A stretch of DNA of 36,713 nt from Comamonadaceae bacterium (lineage in GTDB: Bacteria; Pseudomonadota; Gammaproteobacteria; Burkholderiales; Burkholderiaceae_C), in contig JAIXOZ010000033.1 of assembly GCA_027486495.1 (NCBI GenBank), forward strand, positions 1 through 36,713, read 5' to 3'. The notes under the pieces are model-generated. The model had not been told where the DNA came from. It made no database searches and worked only from the letters and a program-made list of their open reading frames with translations. This document shows, in pieces, positions 25,200-34,118 of this stretch. The position numbers were made by a program, and so were the translations under genes. Within the stretch, counting starts at the first letter, position 1; each line of letters opens with the position of its first letter.

Positions 25200-27995
25200 G
25201 TGACCTCTTCCAAGCCTTTTGACATCGCCACCCTCGATTCCTTGACGGCCGGCATTTTCAATGCCCCTACTTCCGGCGAGCGCAGTGCTCGCCTGCGTGA
25301 GTGGTTGCAGACAGAGCCTTCCGAGGACTTCATGTCCGAGGTCTACCGCGAGCTGTCGGGTCGCGACAAGGGCGTGGCCAAACTGCTCAAGGAAAAGCTC
25401 GACGAGCTCAAGCGCCTGCATGGTCAAGAAGCCTTGGCCACAGATTGGGCCCAAAAAGCCGAGCAGTTGCTGCAAGCGCCGCGTCTGAACATTGCCGATG
25501 CGCTGGCTTGGCAGCGCGATGCCGCCAAAGCCGGTGCACCGCTGTCACGCGATCCCTTGGCCGGCTTCAAGCAGCGCTTGACCGAAGTGGTCAAGGGCGT
25601 GGAAGACTTGCAACACCAGGTCATGGTGCAGCGAGAGGCGGCCGTGTTGCTGGCCCAGCGCATCGAGGTGTTGTCGACCAAATCACTGGCCGAGGCCCTG
25701 GGTGGACAAACCGGCTTGCAGGCCGATGTGCTGCAGTGGCAAAACCAGGCCCAGGCCTTGACCCACAACAGCGTCTGGCCCAGCGTGGACCTGAAATTCC
25801 CGCCCCAGCTGGATGCTGCAGGCAAGCAACTTCAGGCGGTGTGGGATGGCTTTTCGGCCGCAGCAGGCCTGGCTGCAGTGGCCCAAAGCGATGCTTCGGC
25901 TGCCTTGCCCCCCGTGCCTGTGTGGGCCGATGAGATCCGCCGACAGCGGGGTGAATTGCCTCTGCACGCCGCCGCAGCTGCTGAAACGGCCAAGCCCCCC
26001 AAGCCCGCCAAAACAGAAGCGGCTGAAAAACCGGCTAAACCGAAAATCGACCCGGCCCAGCGCCAGGCTCTGCGCGAGCAAGCGATGGCAGCCGTGACCG
26101 AAGTGCTGGAGGTGCTGGAAAAACAACTCACCGAAGCCCAGGAAACCCCGCCCGCCGAGGCCGCCGCCAACTTGCGCAGCGTGCTCAAGAGCCACGGCAA
26201 GCAGCTCGATACCAGTCTGGATGAGCGCCTGCACAAGGCTTTGACGGCAGGCGGCGATGCCGAAGGCTGGCAGCGTTGGCTGGCCGATCAGGTGCGCAGC
26301 GACTTGGTCACCCAGGCCGAAGCCTTGCTGGACGCCAACAAAGCCCCCACCGTGGGTGGCCGAAAAATGCAAGACAAGCTGCGCCAACTGCGCGACAGCT
26401 GGAAGCAAATTGACCAAGGCGGTTTGCCCAACCATGCGCTGTGGAAGCGCTTTGATGCGGCTTGTAACGAGGCCTATAAAACCGTGCTGGCCTGGCTTGA
26501 GCAGATGAAAAAGGAGTCTGCCGACCAGCGTGCCCACCGTGTGGCTTTGATGGACGAAGTCAAGGCCTGGACCGCAGAGAATGCCCAAAGCGAAGACTGG
26601 CGTGCCCAGTTGCGCGCCCTGCACCAATTTGCCGACCGTTGGCGCAATGCCGGACACCTGAGCGAGAAGGCTTTTGGCGAAATGCAGGGCCAGTGGAAAA
26701 GTATTTTCAAAGCCGCAGCCGCCCGCCTCGAAGCGGCACAAAAAGCCAGCATTGAGCGTCGCCAAGACCTGATCAACGAAGCGCGAGAAGTGGGTGCGGC
26801 ACCGGCTTTGCGTGTGGACGCTGTCAAAGCCCTGCAGCAACGCTGGCAACTGGAAGCCCAGTCGGTGCCACTGGACCGCAAAACCGAACAAAAATTGTGG
26901 GAGGTGTTCCGTGCCCCGCTTGACGAAGCGTTCCAGCGCAAAGGCTCAGAGCGTCCACAGGCTGCAGGCCCCTTAAGCGTCCGCGACCGTGCGGTCATCG
27001 ACGCCTCCAAAGCCCTGGACGCGGCCAATGCCAGCGGCGATGCGGCCAAGATTCGCGCCGCCATGACCGCGCTCGACGCTGCTTTGCGTGGTCAAGCTTT
27101 GCAGGCCCAAGCTGCCCAAGTGGCTCAGTCTGCCGCGCCTTCTGCTGCAAATCCAGTGGCTGCGCCCACGCCTGAAGCGTCGGCCGAGACCCCAGGTGAT
27201 GAGGCTTCAGCAGCTATCGCCGCCGCAGAGGCTCCTTCGCATGAACAAGCCAGCGAGGCTGCATCAACGGCGTCAGAATCGGACAGCGCAACCCAAGAGC
27301 AGCCTGCTGCACCTGTTGTGGCCCCCAAGCCTGCCAAACCCGTAGTGGCCGTGCGTGGCGACGACCGACCCGGTCAAAAGCGTGCAGAGGCACCTGCTGG
27401 GCGCGATGGCCGACGTGATGGTCGCCCTGGCGAACGCGGCGCACGCCCCGGTGGTGACCGGGGCCCGGGTGCGGGCCGCTTTGGTGATCGCAGTGATGAT
27501 CGTTTTGGTGATCGCGCACCCCGTGAAGACCGAGGTCCGCGTCTGGGCGATACGGCTTTCCGCGCCCAGCGCGAAGCCTTGGAGCGCGCTGAAATGTCGC
27601 TGCGCAAGTTGGCCGCGCAAGCCCACGGCGAGACCCTGGGCCGTGTCCTGACGGCCTGGCAGGAGCGCCAGGCCGAGGCCTTGCCCACGGTGCAAGAGCT
27701 GGGCAAAGGCGTCAACGCCACCACCCGTCAGGCCTGGGCACAAGCTGTGGGCGCCGAGCCCAAAACCCCGGCAGGCACAGCCTTGCTGCGCCTGGAGATG
27801 GCAGCCGATGTGCCGACGCCCGCTGACAAACTCAGCGAACGCCGCGCCTTGCAGTTGCAATTGCTGACCCAGCGCAACCAGCCCGGCCCGAGCGAAACTT
27901 GGGCTCAGGATGTGGCTCACGTTCTGTCCGGCCCCCACGAGGAAGCCACCGCCCGCCGCCTGCAAAACGTGCTGAAAAATTTGCTTCGAAGCTGA
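25200..27995 (+). CDS. DUF349 domain-containing protein
   Basis: A large 931-residue cytoplasmic protein with several DUF349 repeats, each a three-helix-like unit around a W-K/R motif. Visible examples are DSWKQIDQGGLPNHALWKRF, FADRWRNAGHLSEKAFGEM and LQQRWQLEAQSVPLDRKTEQ. The first 250 residues are helical. Residues about 645-710 are an Ala/Pro/Glu-rich linker, and about 720-780 form an Arg/Gly/Asp-rich stretch (GERGARPGGDRGPGAGRFGD). A C-terminal helical part resumes. GTG is the start, with no strong ribosome site. The biochemical role of DUF349 is not established; the RG-rich stretch suggests nucleic-acid binding, by inference. It stands alone and converges on lpxH. Confidence 0.9.
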   Translation: MTSSKPFDIATLDSLTAGIFNAPTSGERSARLREWLQTEPSEDFMSEVYRELSGRDKGVAKLLKEKLDELKRLHGQEALATDWAQKAEQLLQAPRLNIADALAWQRDAAKAGAPLSRDPLAGFKQRLTEVVKGVEDLQHQVMVQREAAVLLAQRIEVLSTKSLAEALGGQTGLQADVLQWQNQAQALTHNSVWPSVDLKFPPQLDAAGKQLQAVWDGFSAAAGLAAVAQSDASAALPPVPVWADEIRRQRGELPLHAAAAAETAKPPKPAKTEAAEKPAKPKIDPAQRQALREQAMAAVTEVLEVLEKQLTEAQETPPAEAAANLRSVLKSHGKQLDTSLDERLHKALTAGGDAEGWQRWLADQVRSDLVTQAEALLDANKAPTVGGRKMQDKLRQLRDSWKQIDQGGLPNHALWKRFDAACNEAYKTVLAWLEQMKKESADQRAHRVALMDEVKAWTAENAQSEDWRAQLRALHQFADRWRNAGHLSEKAFGEMQGQWKSIFKAAAARLEAAQKASIERRQDLINEAREVGAAPALRVDAVKALQQRWQLEAQSVPLDRKTEQKLWEVFRAPLDEAFQRKGSERPQAAGPLSVRDRAVIDASKALDAANASGDAAKIRAAMTALDAALRGQALQAQAAQVAQSAAPSAANPVAAPTPEASAETPGDEASAAIAAAEAPSHEQASEAASTASESDSATQEQPAAPVVAPKPAKPVVAVRGDDRPGQKRAEAPAGRDGRRDGRPGERGARPGGDRGPGAGRFGDRSDDRFGDRAPREDRGPRLGDTAFRAQREALERAEMSLRKLAAQAHGETLGRVLTAWQERQAEALPTVQELGKGVNATTRQAWAQAVGAEPKTPAGTALLRLEMAADVPTPADKLSERRALQLQLLTQRNQPGPSETWAQDVAHVLSGPHEEATARRLQNVLKNLLRS

Positions 27996-28170
27996 CCACC
28001 CGGTGTGCCACTTCAGAAGGCACCGACCTCCGAGGAGCGATAGCACGACGCTCACGGATGCGCGACCTCTACTCGGTCGGGCCTTCACTGTTCGATTTTT
28101 CTGCGTGTTGTATGTCGGCTCATTCAAAGCCAAAGAGCACGTGTCCATCGACTGACCTGAAAGCGCCAAC

Positions 28171-28974
28171 CTACAAAATGCTCCGAGTGGTGGGCGTCAG
28201 GTCTAAACGAGTGAAATCACCACCGCGTTGCATCCTGAACACCTGAGCCCGAACGGGTGCCTGATCCAGTGACCAGTCGCTCAGCACATGCCTTTGCCCA
28301 GAGCCCAGTGGGTGGTCGGCCGGCTGATGGGTGTGGCCATGCACCAGGCGATCGGCCCCGGCGACATGGCGCCAGTTCAAGGCCATGAGTGTGTCGGCAT
28401 CGGCGTAGACCGAGCCCTTGTGCTTTTGGAGTTCACTTTGCGCACGCATAGCACGGGCCAGGGCCAGGCGCTCGTCCAGGGGTTTGGCCAAAAATTCGGT
28501 TTGCCAGTCGGCACTGCGAACCTGCTGGCGAAATACTTGGTAGGCGCGGTCGTCCAAGCAAAGGGCATCCCCATGGCTGAGCACAATGCGCTGATCGCCC
28601 CACTGCAACAGACAGGGGTCGCTCAAGGGGTGCACACCGCAATCGGACAAGAAGGCTGGCCCAACCAAGAAGTCCCGGTTGCCGGGCATGAAGGCCACAT
28701 GCAAGCGCTGAGCGGTGTGGCGCAAGACCTGCGCGCAGCTTTGCAAAAAAGGGTCCGGCTCGGCGGCATCGTCCCCTACCCAGACTTCGAACAGGTCACC
28801 CAGAATCAGCACAGCATCGGCCGGTGTGGTGGCCATGTAGTTGCGCCAGGCTTCGAAAGTGGCAGGTTCTGTGGCCTGCAGGTGCAGGTCAGAGATCAGG
28901 TCCACGGTCTGCCATGCCGCTGGCGCTGTCAGCCGACCGAGGCTCGGGGCTGTGGTGCGCGGGTCAGCGGACAC
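28171..28974 (-). CDS. lpxH: UDP-2,3-diacylglucosamine diphosphatase
   Basis: A 267-residue peripheral membrane metallophosphoesterase that releases UMP from UDP-2,3-diacylglucosamine to give lipid X in lipid A synthesis. The five metallophosphoesterase blocks are visible: DLHL (Asp29, His31), GDLFEVWVGDD (Asp60), GNRDF (Asn99), SHGD (His134) and HGHTH near residue 215. LpxH carries this extended GDLFE-x-W-GDD form. The start is a GTG eleven bases after the ppiB stop, so coupling is likely. The N-terminal 20 residues (MSADPRTTAPSLGRLTAP) look variable. A 175-bp gap without gene separates it from the convergent DUF349 gene. Confidence 0.95.
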   Translation of the reverse strand: MSADPRTTAPSLGRLTAPAAWQTVDLISDLHLQATEPATFEAWRNYMATTPADAVLILGDLFEVWVGDDAAEPDPFLQSCAQVLRHTAQRLHVAFMPGNRDFLVGPAFLSDCGVHPLSDPCLLQWGDQRIVLSHGDALCLDDRAYQVFRQQVRSADWQTEFLAKPLDERLALARAMRAQSELQKHKGSVYADADTLMALNWRHVAGADRLVHGHTHQPADHPLGSGQRHVLSDWSLDQAPVRAQVFRMQRGGDFTRLDLTPTTRSIL

Positions 28975-28985
28975 GGCTCAATCCA

Positions 28986-29492
28986 TCACAGTGCGACGGC
29001 TTTTTCGATCACGACGTCCTCTTTGGGCACGTCACCGTGACCACCGCGGTTGCCGGTTTTCACGCCTTTGATCTGGTCGACCACTTCCGTGCCCTTGACC
29101 ACTTTGCCAAACACGGCATAGCCCCAGCCTTGCATGGAGGGTGCGGTGTGGTTCAAAAAGTCGTTTTTGGCGACGTTGATGAAGAACTGCGACGAAGCGG
29201 AGTGGGGCGCCGAGGTGCGGGCCATGGCCACGGTGTACTCGTCGTTTTTCAGGCCATTGTTGGCTTCGTTTTCGATGGTGGCATCGGTGGGCTTTTGGCT
29301 CATGCCGGGCTCAAAACCGCCGCCCTGGACCATGAAGCCGGGGATCACGCGGTGAAAAATCGTGTTGTTGTAATGGCCCTTGTTCACATAGGCCAAGAAG
29401 TTCTCGGTCGACTTGGGGGCTTTTTCAGCGTCCAGTTCGAGGGTGATGACGCCGTAGCCGGTGATGTGCAGTTCGACTTGTGGGTTGCTCAT
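28986..29492 (-). CDS. ppiB: Peptidyl-prolyl cis-trans isomerase B, cytoplasmic cyclophilin
   Basis: A 168-residue cyclophilin that speeds proline isomerisation during folding. The catalytic block [15 protein letters not shown] and the [15 protein letters not shown] block are intact. No signal peptide is present, so it is cytoplasmic. It lies four bases after the stop of the exported cyclophilin gene, with lpxH following at 11 bases. The two cyclophilin genes look like an ancient tandem duplication in which one copy kept a signal peptide. Confidence 0.95.
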   Translation of the reverse strand: MSNPQVELHITGYGVITLELDAEKAPKSTENFLAYVNKGHYNNTIFHRVIPGFMVQGGGFEPGMSQKPTDATIENEANNGLKNDEYTVAMARTSAPHSASSQFFINVAKNDFLNHTAPSMQGWGYAVFGKVVKGTEVVDQIKGVKTGNRGGHGDVPKEDVVIEKAVAL

Positions 29493-29496
29493 GGTG

Positions 29497-30201
29497 TTAC
29501 TTCAACAAGGTGATGGATTGGATGACAACCGGCGTGCGGGGAACATCGGTCGGGAAGGGGCCGCCTGCGCCCGTGGGCGTATTGCGGATTTTTTGGACCA
29601 CATCCATGCCGGACGTGACTTTGCCAAAAACGGTGTAGCCGAACAGCTGTGGTGCATTCAGCAGTTGGGCGCGGGCCACGTTTTCGTAAACACTGCCTTG
29701 GTATTGAAATTTGGCGACCGGGTCACCATCGGGGATCGGGGTGGGGTCGAGAAAGGCGTTGTCCACGACGTTGATGAAAAACTGCGCGGTGGCTGATTGG
29801 GGGTCATTGGTGCGGGCCATGGCCAACGTGCCGGTGGTGTTTTTGACACCTGCGGCCAGGGATTGGCGTCCTTCATGCTGCACAGGAGGGCGGGTCTTTT
29901 TTTCTTTGTATTGGGCATCGAAGCCGCCGCCTTGCACCATGAAGCCCGCAATCACGCGGTGAAAAATCGTGCCCTCGTAGTGCTTGTCGGTCACGTACTG
30001 CAAGAAGTTCGCCACGGTTTTGGGGGCCTTGTCGGCATAAAGCTCGGCTTCGATGTCACCCATGGAGGTGCTGATCCGCACTTTTGGGGTGCTGGCGTTG
30101 GTGGGGACGCTGGCATTTTGTGCCTGTGCGCCCCAAGGGGCCAGCAAGCTCAGACTCAGTGCCAAGGCGGGCCAGAGGCGGTGGTGGTTCAAATGGGTCA
30201 T
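29497..30201 (-). CDS. ppiA: Peptidyl-prolyl cis-trans isomerase A, periplasmic cyclophilin
   Basis: A 234-residue cyclophilin with a Sec signal peptide (about residues 1-27, hydrophobic [14 protein letters not shown], cleavage after AQA). The mature domain has [21 protein letters not shown], then [16 protein letters not shown]. It should fold proteins in the periplasm. It carries an insertion ([23 protein letters not shown]) compared with the cytoplasmic paralogue. It precedes ppiB by four bases and follows the TPR gene by 79 bases on the same strand. Confidence 0.94.
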   Translation of the reverse strand: MTHLNHHRLWPALALSLSLLAPWGAQAQNASVPTNASTPKVRISTSMGDIEAELYADKAPKTVANFLQYVTDKHYEGTIFHRVIAGFMVQGGGFDAQYKEKKTRPPVQHEGRQSLAAGVKNTTGTLAMARTNDPQSATAQFFINVVDNAFLDPTPIPDGDPVAKFQYQGSVYENVARAQLLNAPQLFGYTVFGKVTSGMDVVQKIRNTPTGAGGPFPTDVPRTPVVIQSITLLK

Positions 30202-30280
30202 GTATTTGGGCGGGAGTGGGGGGCTGTCGTGGTCAGGAGGGCATCAAGGGTGGGTCAAGGCGCGCACCATGCGCTCGTTT

Positions 30281-30787
30281 TCAGGGCGTTCGCATCACCT
30301 GTTCGGTGGCCAGTTGTTTGGTTTGCAATCGGGTTTGTGCTGGCACCACAATCCGGGCCCGCGCGAAAGCCTGGGCAGCCAGTGCCAAGTGCAAATCGCC
30401 CAGGTTCTCCAGGGCCAGCGCGTAGTCCGGCCGCGCCCTGAGGGCCGCTTGCAAGGCGACCAGCGCCTCGTCGTGACGGTTTTCGAGCACCAGCAAGGCG
30501 GCCAAGTTGTTGTGCGGTTCTGGCAATTCGGGGAAGGACTGGGTCAGGGTGCGCAGCGTGTCCATGGCCGCCTGGTTTTGGCCCAGGCCAGTCTGAATAT
30601 GGCTTTGCAGCAGGCGCATTTGCGGGTCGATGGGGGCAGTTTTCAAATGGGCATCTGCCAAGGCCTGGGCTTGCGTCCATTGGCCGATTTGGACCAACGC
30701 ATTGACATCGGTGTACACGTCGGCCCGAACGCCCAGACTGCAAGTCCAGAGGGTGCAAAAAGCCATCGAACTGAGCCAGTTTCGCAT
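30281..30787 (-). CDS. Exported TPR-repeat protein
   Basis: A 168-residue protein with a probable Sec signal (MRNWLSSMAFCTLWTCSLGVRA, cleaved before DVYTDVN). The rest is TPR-like helical hairpins of about 34 residues: GQWTQAQALADAHLKTAPIDPQMR, GLGQNQAAMDTLRTLTQSFPELPEPHNNLA, ENRHDEALVALQAALRARPDYALALENLG. It should be a periplasmic or envelope scaffold for protein contacts. Its frame is open 79 codons upstream, but the signal sequence makes this ATG the best start; there is no clear ribosome site. It leads into ppiA, ppiB and lpxH. Confidence 0.82.
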   Translation of the reverse strand: MRNWLSSMAFCTLWTCSLGVRADVYTDVNALVQIGQWTQAQALADAHLKTAPIDPQMRLLQSHIQTGLGQNQAAMDTLRTLTQSFPELPEPHNNLAALLVLENRHDEALVALQAALRARPDYALALENLGDLHLALAAQAFARARIVVPAQTRLQTKQLATEQVMRTP

Positions 30788-30947
30788 GTGTGCCCAAAGA
30801 AAGAGGGGGGTGGAAAAAGACACTACCGAGCCGCCGGGTTTGGCGCAGGCCGACTTAAAAAGAGCACCGCAGGCCTTGGCTCGGGGATATACTGAGCGAC
30901 CATTGTAGCGGAGCCCCTTGCGGTTTTTCGTGTGCCCCAAGGTGCCG

Positions 30948-30974
30948 CCAGCCCCGTGAGCGCTGGTTTTTTTT
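30948..30974 (+). terminator. Terminator-like hairpin with no gene before it
   Basis: CCAGC (30948-30952) pairs with GCTGG (30962-30966) and is directly followed by eight T. It points in the plus direction, but no plus-strand gene precedes it; the nearest gene upstream is the minus-strand TPR gene. It could end a small RNA of about 75 nt (a TATACT -10-like hexamer lies at 30888-30893, without a good -35) or attenuate cysS, whose start is 91 bases further on. The stem is short (5 bp). Confidence 0.45.
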
Positions 30975-31065
30975 GGGCCGTTTTGCCGCCGTTGACTGAG
31001 CCGCCGGCCCCGGGTGCGCAGCACCCCAAGCGGCTTTTTTTGACCGCCATTTTTTTCAATTTGAC

Positions 31066-32442
31066 ATGAGTTTGCGCATTTTCAACACGCTCAGCCGTGC
31101 TGTTTCCGATTTTTCACCGGCCGAGCCCGGCCATGTGCGCATGTACGTTTGCGGCATGACCGTGTACGACCTTTGCCACTTGGGCCATGCCCGCTCGATG
31201 ATCGCGTTCGATGTGGTGCAGCGCTGGCTCAAAGCCAGTGGCTACCAGGTCACGTATGTGCGCAACGTGACCGATATTGACGACAAGATCATCAAACGTG
31301 CTCTGGAAAACGGCGAAACCATCCGTGGCTTGACCGACCGCATGATCGACGCACTGCACCAGGACGCCGATGCGCTGGGCATTGAGCGCCCCCAACATGA
31401 GCCCCGAGCGACTGACTACGTGCCCCAGATGCTGAGCATGATCGGCACTCTGGAGCAAAAAGGCTTGGCTTACCGGGCGAGCAACGGCGACGTGAACTAT
31501 TCGGTGCGCAAGTTTGTGGGTTATGGCAAGTTGTCGGGCAAGTCGCTTGACGAATTGAATGCGGGCGAGCGTGTGGCCGTGGAGACGGACAAGCAAGACC
31601 CGTTAGACTTTGTGCTTTGGAAAAGCGCCAAGCCCACTGAGCCCGAAGACGTGAAATGGACCAGCCCCTTTGGAACGGGCCGCCCCGGCTGGCACATCGA
31701 GTGCTCGGCCATGGCTTGCGAGCTGCTGGGCCAGACGTTTGATATCCACGGCGGCGGGGCTGACCTGCAGTTTCCGCACCATGAAAACGAAATCGCCCAA
31801 AGCGAAGGCGCCAACGGCCAGCCCTTGGCGCGCTGTTGGATGCACAACGGCTTCATCAATGTGGACAACGAAAAGATGTCCAAGAGCCTGGGCAACTTCT
31901 TCACCATCCGTGATGTGCTCAAAGAATTCGACGCAGAGACGGTGCGCTTTTTCATCGTCCGCAGCCACTACCGCAGCTCGCTCAACTACAGCGATGTGCA
32001 CCTGAACGATGCCAAGGGCGCCTTGAAGCGCTTGTACACCGCGCTGCAAGCTGTGCCGCCAGTCCAAGTCTCCATCGACTGGACCGATCCCTTGCCGGCA
32101 CGCTTCAAGGCGGCCATGGACGAAGACTTTGGCACGCCCGAGGCGGTGGCGGTGCTGTTTGAATTGGCCAGCGAAGTCAACCGCAGCGGCTCGGCTGAGC
32201 GCTCTGGCTTGCTCAAAGCCCTGGGCCGCTTGCTGGGCTTGCTGCAAACCGACCCAACGTTTTACCTGCAAGCGGGCGCAGGGCTGGATGGAGCGGCCAT
32301 TCAGGTCCAGATTCAGGCTCGGGCAGACGCCAAAAAGGCCAAGAACTTTGCCGAAGCCGACCGCATCCGCAAAGATTTGCTCTCGCAAGGCATCGTGCTC
32401 AAAGACTCGGCCTCGGGCACCACCTGGGAGGCGGCGCAGTGA
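31066..32442 (+). CDS. cysS: Cysteinyl-tRNA synthetase
   Basis: A 458-residue class I aminoacyl-tRNA synthetase that charges tRNA-Cys. Cys29 in [10 protein letters not shown] is a zinc ligand; HLGH (38-41) is the HIGH-type motif. The other zinc ligands lie in ECSAMA and the HHENE block ([11 protein letters not shown]). The KMSKS motif occurs in [16 protein letters not shown]-type anticodon-binding helices fill the C-terminus. The length is normal. The ATG has no clear ribosome site. The stop overlaps the GTG start of the glycosylase gene (GTGA). Confidence 0.97.
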   Translation: MSLRIFNTLSRAVSDFSPAEPGHVRMYVCGMTVYDLCHLGHARSMIAFDVVQRWLKASGYQVTYVRNVTDIDDKIIKRALENGETIRGLTDRMIDALHQDADALGIERPQHEPRATDYVPQMLSMIGTLEQKGLAYRASNGDVNYSVRKFVGYGKLSGKSLDELNAGERVAVETDKQDPLDFVLWKSAKPTEPEDVKWTSPFGTGRPGWHIECSAMACELLGQTFDIHGGGADLQFPHHENEIAQSEGANGQPLARCWMHNGFINVDNEKMSKSLGNFFTIRDVLKEFDAETVRFFIVRSHYRSSLNYSDVHLNDAKGALKRLYTALQAVPPVQVSIDWTDPLPARFKAAMDEDFGTPEAVAVLFELASEVNRSGSAERSGLLKALGRLLGLLQTDPTFYLQAGAGLDGAAIQVQIQARADAKKAKNFAEADRIRKDLLSQGIVLKDSASGTTWEAAQ

Positions 32443-33089
32443 CGCTCAACCCCAGCCTGGCGGTGATTCCTGTCACGCCCGACTATTGGGCCGAGGCATG
32501 CGCGCACTTGGCCAAAAAAGACCGGGTCATGAAAAAGCTCATCCCCCAATTCGGCGATGCCATTTTGGAGACCCGGGGCGATGCTTTTGTGACCTTGGCG
32601 CGTTCCATCGTGGGCCAGCAAATTTCGGTCAAGGCCGCACAATCGGTGTGGGACAGGTTTTCCGCCCTGTCCAAACGGCTCACACCTGCCGCGGTGCTAA
32701 AACTCAAAGTGGACGACATGCGCGCGGCTGGATTGTCGGCCCGAAAGGTGGAGTACCTGGTCGATCTGGCGGTGCACTTCAGCTCGGGCACAGTGCACGT
32801 TAAGTCCTGGCAAGACATGGACGATGAGGCCATCATCGATGAGCTGGTGGCGATTCGCGGCATTGGTCGTTGGACGGCCGAAATGTTCCTGATCTTTCAC
32901 CTGCTGCGGCCCAATGTTCTGCCACTCGACGATGTGGGCCTGATCAACGGCATCAGCCGCAACTATTTTTCGGGCGAGCCCGTCAGCCGCAGCGACGCCC
33001 GCGAGGTCGCTCAGGGCTGGAGCCCGTATTCGACCGTGGCAACTTGGTATATTTGGCGCTCGCTGGACCCCGTGCCGGTGGCGTATTGA
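32439..33089 (+). CDS. DNA-3-methyladenine glycosylase, AlkA-type HhH-GPD
   Basis: A 216-residue DNA repair glycosylase that should remove alkylated purines. The fold signature [19 protein letters not shown], the helix-hairpin-helix [22 protein letters not shown] block ([13 protein letters not shown]) and the downstream LPLDDVGL with the catalytic Asp fit the HhH-GPD superfamily. It lacks the N-terminal extra domain and the iron-sulphur cluster cysteines of EndoIII/MutY. The GTG start overlaps the cysS stop by four bases, so the two are translationally coupled. The closest well-known relatives are the short AlkA/Mag proteins. Confidence 0.9.
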   Translation: MTLNPSLAVIPVTPDYWAEACAHLAKKDRVMKKLIPQFGDAILETRGDAFVTLARSIVGQQISVKAAQSVWDRFSALSKRLTPAAVLKLKVDDMRAAGLSARKVEYLVDLAVHFSSGTVHVKSWQDMDDEAIIDELVAIRGIGRWTAEMFLIFHLLRPNVLPLDDVGLINGISRNYFSGEPVSRSDAREVAQGWSPYSTVATWYIWRSLDPVPVAY

Positions 33090-33136
33090 GGGGCTGGACA
33101 TCACGTCCATTTGGAAACCGAACAGAGGAGTCAAAC

Positions 33137-34111
33137 TTGGCCAAAAAAACATTTCTCGACTTTGAGCAACCAGTTGCCGAACTCGAAGCCAAGATCGAAG
33201 AGTTGCGCTATGTGCAGACTGAATCGGCGGTGGACATCACCCTCGAAATCGACCAGCTGAGCAAAAAAAGCCAGCAACTGACCAAAGACATCTACAGCGA
33301 CCTGAGCCCCTGGCAGGTCACCAAAATCTCGCGCCACCCTGAGCGGCCCTACACGCTGGATTACATCCACGGCATCTTCACCGAATTTGTCGAGATGCAC
33401 GGCGACCGCCATTTTGCCGACGACTTGTCAATTGTGGGCGGTTTGGCCCGCTTCAATGGGCATGCCTGCATGGTGCTGGGCCAGCAAAAAGGGCGTGACA
33501 CCAAAGAGCGTACGCTGCGCAACTTTGGCATGAGCAAACCCGAGGGCTACCGCAAAGCCCTGCGCCTCATGAAGACCGCAGAAAAGTTCAAACTGCCCGT
33601 GTTCACTTTTGTGGACACACCCGGCGCTTACCCCGGCATCGATGCCGAAGAACGCGGCCAGTCTGAAGCCATTGGCCGCAACATCTTTGAGATGGCCCAG
33701 TTGGAGGTCCCCATCATCACCACCATCATCGGGGAAGGCGGCTCAGGCGGCGCTTTGGCCATTTCGGTGGCCGACCAGGTGCTCATGCTGCAGTACTCGG
33801 TTTATTCCGTCATCAGTCCAGAAGGCTGCGCCTCCATCTTGTGGAAGACCAGCGAAAAGGCCGAAGTGGCTGCTGACGCTTTGGGCATCACCGCCCACCG
33901 CCTCAAAGCCCTGGGTCTGGTGGACAAAATCGTCAACGAGCCTGTGGGCGGTGCCCACCGTGACACCGATCAAATGGTGTCCTTCCTCAAGCGCGCCCTA
34001 GGCGATGCCTGGCGTCAGGTGGTCGACCTCAAGCCCAAAGAACTGCTTGAGCGGCGTTATGAGCGCTTGAACAGCTACGGCCGCTTCACCGACACCAAAG
34101 CGGGCAAATAA
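33137..34111 (+). CDS. accA: Acetyl-CoA carboxylase carboxyltransferase subunit alpha
   Basis: A 324-residue subunit of the carboxyltransferase that makes malonyl-CoA for fatty acid synthesis; it pairs with AccD. The N-terminal [19 protein letters not shown] is the family start. [32 protein letters not shown] and [12 protein letters not shown] follow. The start is a TTG, chosen because AGAGGAG lies six bases before it and it gives the family N-terminus. No ATG lies near it. accD is not adjacent. tilS starts seven bases after the stop. Confidence 0.95.
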   Translation: MAKKTFLDFEQPVAELEAKIEELRYVQTESAVDITLEIDQLSKKSQQLTKDIYSDLSPWQVTKISRHPERPYTLDYIHGIFTEFVEMHGDRHFADDLSIVGGLARFNGHACMVLGQQKGRDTKERTLRNFGMSKPEGYRKALRLMKTAEKFKLPVFTFVDTPGAYPGIDAEERGQSEAIGRNIFEMAQLEVPIITTIIGEGGSGGALAISVADQVLMLQYSVYSVISPEGCASILWKTSEKAEVAADALGITAHRLKALGLVDKIVNEPVGGAHRDTDQMVSFLKRALGDAWRQVVDLKPKELLERRYERLNSYGRFTDTKAGK

Positions 34112-34118
34112 GCCGGCT

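Noticed and set aside
25683..26891. Minus-strand frame of 402 codons opposite the DUF349 gene
   Set aside because: No domain signal; composition mirrors the antisense of the Ala/Gln/Lys-rich DUF349 protein.
30281..31024. A longer TPR protein starting at 31024
   Set aside because: The extra 79 residues are basic and low in family signal, and they span the orphan terminator region. The start at 30787 gives a signal peptide.
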